A DNA stretch of 64,000 nt. Source: Staphylococcus pettenkoferi. Its GTDB lineage: Bacteria; Bacillota; Bacilli; Staphylococcales; Staphylococcaceae. How positions within the stretch are numbered: the first letter of the stretch is position 1; every line of letters begins with the position of its first letter. Below the pieces are notes generated by a model that ran no database searches, had not been told where the DNA came from, and saw only the letters and a program-made list of their open reading frames with translations. Location of the stretch: assembly GCF_026659735.1 (NCBI RefSeq), contig NZ_JANSKK010000007.1, positions 1-64,000 of the forward strand, written 5' to 3'. Shown here piece by piece: positions 58,411 through 64,000 of the stretch. The translations under genes and the position numbers were made by a program.

Positions 58411-58454
58411 TTCTATCTCCCTCCTTTCTCGGCGCACTATTTATTTTAAAGTGA

Positions 58455-61142
58455 TTATTTATTCCGTAACTTTGATAGAATTTTTTCAAACTGTTTAATA
58501 TTACCCTGACGTTGATGGTAGCTTTCTAACGCCTGTGTGAAGAATTTACGATAGTTGCTCGTCGTTAAGCGATTGTCGAAAGATACGATAATACCTTGAT
58601 CATCTTCATTGCGGATCAAGCGACCTAATCCTTGTCTAAAACGCGTTACTGCATCAGGCAGAATGTAGTCTTTAAATGGTGAGTCAAATTCAGATTGCAT
58701 TAACCAATAACGCGTGCTGTGCTGATTCATGAATGGTAGTTTGGCAATCATCACACATTTTACCCCGTTCGCTTGAAAGTCAAATCCTTCAAAGAACGTA
58801 TTTGTGCCAAGCAAGATCGCTTTGTCAAAGCTGTTGAACTGCTGTACCACTTTATAGTTCTGATTCTGCTGTTGGGTGAGCAGAATGTAGTCCTCAAATT
58901 CTGGTAAATCATAGAGCATTTCGTAAACCGCATACATCATGCGATAGCTGGTGAATAGTATGAGACACTTAGACTCTACTTGAGTGACATAAGACACGAT
59001 GTAGTTAATCATTGAGTGAATATAATCTTCAGTACTTTGAGGATTATAGCTTGCTACATCATTGGGTATGAAGACAGTCGGACGTTTCTTCGATGACAAC
59101 GTAGGTGCGTCAATTTCATAGCATTTCATCGGTTTGTCTGTATTAAACCACTGTTGAAAATGTTTAAACGAATGATTAAATGTGAGTGTACCAGATATAA
59201 ATGTTAAAGCTTTAAATTTATCAAGAACTTGTGACTTCAAGATGTCTTTCACTGCAAAGTCTTTGACATGCAGCTGAATTGTTGATTTTTCATATTTATT
59301 TTTAAGAGATAGATAACAAGTGTGTTGATCTTTCAAGCTTTGATAAATTGCTTTAAATTGATCATTAATATACAGAAGTTGTTTACGGAAATTCTTAATG
59401 ATCTTATGACTCATGCCGTTAAAATATTCTAAAGTCATATTCAGTTTATGAATGATAAGCTTGATTTTCTCTTGAATTGATTCTGTATCAAATTCATAAA
59501 CGAAGTGCAGTTTCTGTGTTTCGTCGTCATACATATGCTCTGGAAGTATCGAATTATAAATTTCTGTGAAAAGCGCCTCATTTAACTCATGAAGTTCATT
59601 TATATCAGTTTTTAACCCAAAAACATCAATCGGTGGAATATCTAATTTCTCTAGTATGCGTTGTTGTTCGAGTTGATCCACATCATAAAGCATCTTCTCG
59701 TTCTCTGTCTTCCCTATCAAACCGAGTTGATACTTCACATCAGCATAACTTAGCGTCGTTGTGACTTGATTTAATGCATACTCAGGTAAGCGGTGTGCTT
59801 CATCAATGATACAATCGTCAAAGAGTTGATAAATTGCATTATCTTGCGACGCATGAATGAGATGTGCATGGTTGGTGATACCAATTTGAATATTATGCGC
59901 ATTACGTTTGATGTAATTGTAATAATGTAAGTCATTTTTCACAGGTACATACGTCTCAATCTTTTGATCAAAGTACATCTTTTGACCACCTTTGAGATTG
60001 AGCTCATGAATATCCCCTGTTTGCGTCTCAGTAACCCATATGAGAAGTTGCATTTTTAAAATATTCACTTCATAGTTCGTTGACGGTTCCTTTAAAATTT
60101 CGCTGATTAAACCAAGGGAAATGTAATCTTTCTTACTTTTAATCATAGACGCATTAATTTTTAAATTTAGCGCTTCTTTAAGTTTGGGTATATCTTTTTC
60201 TAATAATTGATGCTGGAGCAACTTCGTATTTGTAGAAATCATTACATGTTGACCTGTTTCAAAGTTGTACATTAATGCCGCCAGTAAATAAGCGAGGGAT
60301 TTGCCACTACCGAGTGGCGCTTCAATCATCGCTTTATCGCTATGCATGAGCTGTTCTAAGATAAGCTCAGTTAGATATAACTGTTGAGGTCGATAAGTTA
60401 AATCGAGAGCCGCGGTCACTTGTTCATACAACAATTTGAGTGAATGGATCGTAGGCTTTGAAGGTGCCTTGAAGTCCACTTGCTTACGATATAGAACTTG
60501 TTCGAATTGCTCGAAGTCTTTGGAAATCGTTGTTTGTTTGCTATGACGTACCATGTTAAAGATGATGTCGTGCAAATCATACTTGAGATTTTTACTTAAA
60601 TAATATATTTGCTTTAAAGTATCGACAGGGAGCTGCTCTAGCTTTTGAAATGCAGCAATCATCAGTTGAGCTGTTGTCGTTGCGTCTTCATCCGCACGAT
60701 GTGCATGCGCCAAGTCGATATTGTGTCTTTCGGCAAGCTCACTTAGCTGATAACTTTTATCTGTAGGAAAAGCAATCTTGAATAGTTCAAGTGTATCCAG
60801 CACTTTTTTAGGTTTGTAATTGATATGACAGTCTTTAAAAGCGCGTTGAATAAAGTTCAAGTCAAAGGCAACATTATGTGCCACGAAGATACAATCTTGC
60901 AACTTCGCATGTACCGTTTGAGCTATATCTTTAAAATAAGGTGCTTGATCAATCATTTCCTGTTCAATAGCTGTTAAAGCTTGAATGAAAGGAGGAATCT
61001 CAATATTCGTATTGACCATTGAATGGTACGTATCGATTATTTCATTATTACGAACGAAAGTGATTCCAATTTGAATAATGGCATCCGTCTCTAGCTGGTT
61101 TCCGGTCGTCTCTAAATCGACCACGGCATAGCAAGGTTGCAT
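58455..61142 (-). CDS. dinG: DinG-family exonuclease/helicase-like protein
   Basis: An 895-residue fusion of an N-terminal DnaQ-type 3'-5' exonuclease ([11 protein letters not shown] at 6-16, [12 protein letters not shown] near 88) and a superfamily 2 helicase-like part with Walker [14 protein letters not shown] near 275, DEAHRL near 452 and the final [11 protein letters not shown] near 840. Studies of S. aureus DinG found nuclease but no helicase activity and no iron-sulfur cluster. No obvious four-cysteine cluster is seen here either. Confidence 0.92.
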   Translation of the reverse strand: MQPCYAVVDLETTGNQLETDAIIQIGITFVRNNEIIDTYHSMVNTNIEIPPFIQALTAIEQEMIDQAPYFKDIAQTVHAKLQDCIFVAHNVAFDLNFIQRAFKDCHINYKPKKVLDTLELFKIAFPTDKSYQLSELAERHNIDLAHAHRADEDATTTAQLMIAAFQKLEQLPVDTLKQIYYLSKNLKYDLHDIIFNMVRHSKQTTISKDFEQFEQVLYRKQVDFKAPSKPTIHSLKLLYEQVTAALDLTYRPQQLYLTELILEQLMHSDKAMIEAPLGSGKSLAYLLAALMYNFETGQHVMISTNTKLLQHQLLEKDIPKLKEALNLKINASMIKSKKDYISLGLISEILKEPSTNYEVNILKMQLLIWVTETQTGDIHELNLKGGQKMYFDQKIETYVPVKNDLHYYNYIKRNAHNIQIGITNHAHLIHASQDNAIYQLFDDCIIDEAHRLPEYALNQVTTTLSYADVKYQLGLIGKTENEKMLYDVDQLEQQRILEKLDIPPIDVFGLKTDINELHELNEALFTEIYNSILPEHMYDDETQKLHFVYEFDTESIQEKIKLIIHKLNMTLEYFNGMSHKIIKNFRKQLLYINDQFKAIYQSLKDQHTCYLSLKNKYEKSTIQLHVKDFAVKDILKSQVLDKFKALTFISGTLTFNHSFKHFQQWFNTDKPMKCYEIDAPTLSSKKRPTVFIPNDVASYNPQSTEDYIHSMINYIVSYVTQVESKCLILFTSYRMMYAVYEMLYDLPEFEDYILLTQQQNQNYKVVQQFNSFDKAILLGTNTFFEGFDFQANGVKCVMIAKLPFMNQHSTRYWLMQSEFDSPFKDYILPDAVTRFRQGLGRLIRNEDDQGIIVSFDNRLTTSNYRKFFTQALESYHQRQGNIKQFEKILSKLRNK

Positions 61143-61163
61143 AGAGTGTCCCTCCTCTCTGTG

Positions 61164-62135
61164 TTAAAGCTCTATGTCTGCACTCATTAATTTACGTTGT
61201 TGGCCTTGTTGATCTTCGATGATTAAGAAACCATCCTGATCAATATCAATTGCTCGTCCATCAATCGTTTCATCGTTTTCAGTAAATCTTAAAGATTTAT
61301 TCCAAATATTTGCAGCTTTGATATATTCTTCTCGAATGTCGCTGAAGGGTTGTTTCACAAATTGATTGTAGCGATAATTAATTTCTTTGATTAAACGTTG
61401 TAAGAATGCATAGCGATTAATCTTCTCGTTCGCATGTAGGCGCATACTTGTGGCTTTAGTGCTCAACTCGCCCTCAAAGTCTTCAGCATGATGGTTCATA
61501 TTAATCCCAATACCACATATCACAGCTTCAATACCATCATTATTCGCAACCATTTCTGTTAAGAAACCACAGACTTTACGCCCATCGATATAGACATCAT
61601 TAGGCCATTTTACCGTTACTGGATCGAGTGAGAAAGGTTGAATCGCATCTCTTATACCTAAAGCGATAAATAAATTGAAAGTCGTAATCATTGAGAATGG
61701 CACTTGAGGTCTCAAGACGAGTGACATCCATAATCCCTTACCTTTCGACGAATTCCAAGGGCGGTTGAAACGTCCGCGTCCTTTCGTTTGTTCGTCGCTT
61801 AACACGAGATAGGAATCATTGTTGCCGACTAACAACTGTTTCGCGAGTAATTGAGTTGAATCGACGGTTGAGTGAACTTCAATGTGGTCGAAGCAGTCTT
61901 GTTGCTGAATCAATGGGAGTACGATTCCACTATACCATTTGTCTGGTAAATCAATTAAGCGATACCCACGCTGATTGACGGATTCGATGTGGCATCCCTC
62001 TTCTTTCAAACGATCAATGACTTTCTTCACAGCTGTACGTGAAATGCTGAGTTGCGTTGCAATATATTGACCGGAGATATACTCTGATTGGTGTTCGTAT
62101 AACATTTGTATAACATCTTTACTGTATTTCGACAT
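61164..62135 (-). CDS. birA: Bifunctional biotin ligase and biotin operon repressor BirA
   Basis: Attaches biotin to carboxylases and represses biotin genes. The 323-residue protein has an N-terminal winged helix (ISGQYIATQLSISRTAVKKV near 16-36), the ligase loop TKGRGRFNRPW near 117 for biotinyl-AMP, KWPNDVYIDGRKVCGFL near 182 and the C-terminal SH3-like domain. It overlaps cca by 17 bases, so the two are cotranscribed. Confidence 0.95.
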   Translation of the reverse strand: MSKYSKDVIQMLYEHQSEYISGQYIATQLSISRTAVKKVIDRLKEEGCHIESVNQRGYRLIDLPDKWYSGIVLPLIQQQDCFDHIEVHSTVDSTQLLAKQLLVGNNDSYLVLSDEQTKGRGRFNRPWNSSKGKGLWMSLVLRPQVPFSMITTFNLFIALGIRDAIQPFSLDPVTVKWPNDVYIDGRKVCGFLTEMVANNDGIEAVICGIGINMNHHAEDFEGELSTKATSMRLHANEKINRYAFLQRLIKEINYRYNQFVKQPFSDIREEYIKAANIWNKSLRFTENDETIDGRAIDIDQDGFLIIEDQQGQQRKLMSADIEL

Positions 62136-63324
62136 GTTGATCCATCCATTCTAATAATGCTTTCTGTTGATTGATGACCTGTTCATTAACTACAGCGAGT
62201 TCTAATTCTCTGAGTGCATGTTTCACCCATTTGCCGCCTTTAAGCCCTGTATGAGACATTAAATCTTTGCCCGTTACATCAAGCTCGTTACGTTGGCGAA
62301 TCGGAAGTTGTTGTGCTATCTCTTCTATCGTTTGCATATTAAATATGAGTGGCGAAGCAGCAGCGATATCATTGGCTATGAGTGATTCTTGTAAAAGGAA
62401 ACACATCTTAGCTTCTTTGGCGCCATAATCATAAATATATGTACGAAGTTGTTTCTTCGTAGTCAGTGACGGGAGTGCTTGAATCATAGCTGTTAATTTT
62501 GCAACTTCTTTTTTCTCATCATTACTTATTTTAAGATGTGCAAGCGGCATCTCGAGCGGTTGCTGTACGTTCAGTATCGCTAGAAATGTAGTGAATGCTA
62601 AAGGTTCAACGACTTGCATCTTGTTCATATCATAATGGTTAAAATAAGGCAGATAATTGAAAGCTTCCATATCCGCCATATTGCGATAACTTCTCGGCGC
62701 TTCATCACCTGATAACAACTTACGTAATTCGACGACCACACGTTCTACAGAAAGATACTCAAGAGATGAACAATTCGCCTTCATCGCAGTATAAGTTGCT
62801 TGTTCGATATCAAAACCTAACTGTGCTTGAAAACGCAATCCGCGAAGTATACGTAATGCGTCTTCATCAAAGCGTTCTTGCGCCTCTCCTACTGTACGAA
62901 TCAGCTTGTGATGGATATCTGCACGCCCATTAAAGTAATCATGCAATTGATAATCTGTATCCATAGCAAGTGCATTCATTGTGAAATCACGTCGTTTTAC
63001 ATCTTCGTACAACTCGCGCACGAAATACACTTCACTTGGTCTACGGTGATCAGTGTATTCAGCTTCGGCTCTAAAGGTTGTAATTTCATAATTCTCACCT
63101 TGATCAACGACATTTATCGTCCCGTGCTCCTTACCTACAGGAATGGTCTTCTCAAATAGTGCTTCGACTTCGTCAGGTGTAGCGCTTGTTGTGATATCAA
63201 TATCATGAATAGGTCGCTCCATTATATAATCACGAACACAGCCACCAACGTAATAAGCTTGGTAGCCGTGATGTTCTAACTGTTCTAAAAGTGGTTTCGC
63301 TTGTTCAAATAACGTATTAGTCAT
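62119..63324 (-). CDS. cca: CCA tRNA nucleotidyltransferase
   Basis: Adds CCA to tRNA 3' ends. The 401-residue class II enzyme has YYVGGCVRDYIMERPIHDID near 20-40 with the catalytic aspartates, RRDFTMNALA near 110 and the nucleotide-choosing block EDALRILRGLRF near 154. It overlaps bshA by eight bases and birA by 17, a conserved order bshA-cca-birA in staphylococci and bacilli. Confidence 0.95.
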   Translation of the reverse strand: MTNTLFEQAKPLLEQLEHHGYQAYYVGGCVRDYIMERPIHDIDITTSATPDEVEALFEKTIPVGKEHGTINVVDQGENYEITTFRAEAEYTDHRRPSEVYFVRELYEDVKRRDFTMNALAMDTDYQLHDYFNGRADIHHKLIRTVGEAQERFDEDALRILRGLRFQAQLGFDIEQATYTAMKANCSSLEYLSVERVVVELRKLLSGDEAPRSYRNMADMEAFNYLPYFNHYDMNKMQVVEPLAFTTFLAILNVQQPLEMPLAHLKISNDEKKEVAKLTAMIQALPSLTTKKQLRTYIYDYGAKEAKMCFLLQESLIANDIAAASPLIFNMQTIEEIAQQLPIRQRNELDVTGKDLMSHTGLKGGKWVKHALRELELAVVNEQVINQQKALLEWMDQHVEIQ

Positions 63325-64000
63325 AAACTCCCTCGATTAACTGTTGATAATAATGTTCGTATTGATCTGTGATGAGTTCAGAACCGAAACGCTGTTCAAT
63401 ATCTGCTAACATACTGTGTTGCAGACGTTGATATAACTCTGGATTGTTAAGGAGTTTCAAAGCATAACGGCTCGCTGCATCACTGTCACCTACGTCGACG
63501 ATATAACCAGTTTCGCCATGTTTAATCACTTCTTTGATACCGCCAGCGTTAGACCCAATAGGTACCACACCTGTCTTCATAGCTTCAAGTAAAGTCAAAC
63601 CGAAGCTTTCTTTCTCACTGAGTAATAATACTAAATCAGCCATTTGATAGAACTCACTCACCCAGTCTTGCTTACCTAAAAATAGAATGTCATCTTGAAG
63701 ATTCATTTCATGCGCTTTCGCTTTCATATCCATGAGTTCTGGTCCATCGCCGAGTAAGAGTAATTTAGCTGGTTGCTCTGCTCTGACTTTAGCAAAAGTG
63801 TCAATAATCGTATCGATACGCTTTACTTTCCGGAAGTTGGATACATGAATCAGTACTTTTTCTTCAGGCTGAATATTATAATATGATTTCAAGGAATCGT
63901 CATGTTTCGTTTCAAATTCCGTTTCTCTAACGAAATTATAGATAGTTACTATGTCTTTATCAGGTTGTACGATATCATAGGTTTGTTGTGCTAAAGCATT
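63317..64000 (-). CDS. bshA: N-acetyl-alpha-D-glucosaminyl L-malate synthase (partial, 5' end outside)
   Basis: GT4-family glycosyltransferase that makes the first intermediate of bacillithiol from UDP-GlcNAc and malate. The frame is open to the window edge; about 228 C-terminal residues are present. Visible are VLIHVSNFRKVKR, LLGDGPEL, and the donor-binding EKESFGLTLLEAMKTGVVPI with GSNAGGIKEVI. A TTG at 63892 is internal, not the start. It heads the bshA-cca-birA group, and its product supports the bacilliredoxin encoded at 39166-39603. Confidence 0.9.
   Translation of the reverse strand, partial: NALAQQTYDIVQPDKDIVTIYNFVRETEFETKHDDSLKSYYNIQPEEKVLIHVSNFRKVKRIDTIIDTFAKVRAEQPAKLLLLGDGPELMDMKAKAHEMNLQDDILFLGKQDWVSEFYQMADLVLLLSEKESFGLTLLEAMKTGVVPIGSNAGGIKEVIKHGETGYIVDVGDSDAASRYALKLLNNPELYQRLQHSMLADIEQRFGSELITDQYEHYYQQLIEGVYD

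Overview
The window is chromosomal DNA of a Staphylococcus species. The proteins are close in sequence and order to S. aureus (LysC to LysA, OdhAB, ArlRS, MurG, CtpA, Crr, MsrAB, FolA, ThyA, CvfC, DynA-like, GpsB, RecU, PBP2, Nth, DnaD, DinG, BirA, Cca, BshA), but the intergenic regions and many residues differ, so a coagulase-negative or other non-aureus species is likely. I cannot name the species.

Layout. 1-9378: a gene-free leader with a promoter, a lysine riboswitch and an attenuator, then the lysine/diaminopimelate operon lysC-asd-dapA-dapB-dapD-dapL-alr-lysA, ended by a strong bidirectional terminator. 9400-18364: cspA with a long leader, a DUF1033 gene, acyP, the xpaC-telA pair, brnQ with a CodY-like box, a MoxR-type AAA/VWA pair, a small conserved gene, a VOC protein and a small membrane protein.

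18688-23876: a 5.2-kb genomic island inserted in the 3' end of odhB. A 20-bp direct repeat marks both ends. The left copy still encodes the old OdhB C-terminus and stop, next to what looks like the original odhB terminator. The island holds an unknown coiled-coil/membrane protein, small ORFs, gene fragments, a badly decayed tyrosine recombinase, and a TetR gene between two HXXEE-family membrane proteins. That cassette has a clear promoter with an operator-like palindrome beside its -10 box.

23853-30191: odhAB (with a cre-like site) and arlRS. 30380-30582: a promoter with two Fur-box-like sites, C-rich stretches and a terminator between arlR and the PAP2 gene, matching the iron-responsive small RNA IsrR. 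30843-41000: a leftward run of cell-wall, stress and nucleotide genes (PAP2, murG, GNAT, ctpA, yozE, crr, msrB, msrA, degV, folA, thyA, brxA, cvfC, zinc finger). 41509-42263: a preQ1-I-like riboswitch and a queuosine precursor transporter. 42358-51159: hydrolase, RNase H-like, 5'-3' exonuclease, giant dynamin-like protein, NAD(P)-binding protein, RarD, rRNA methyltransferase. 51287-51676: rnpB. 51828-64000: gpsB, ypsA and yppE facing recU-pbp2, then ypoC-nth-dnaD, dinG, birA, cca and the 3' part of bshA, which runs off the right edge.

The most interesting items are the odhB island with its TetR/HXXEE cassette, the IsrR locus, and three long-range inverted repeats in intergenic DNA (inside the lys operon, upstream of ctpA, and just before gpsB). 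No tRNA, rRNA, CRISPR array or intact insertion sequence was seen.
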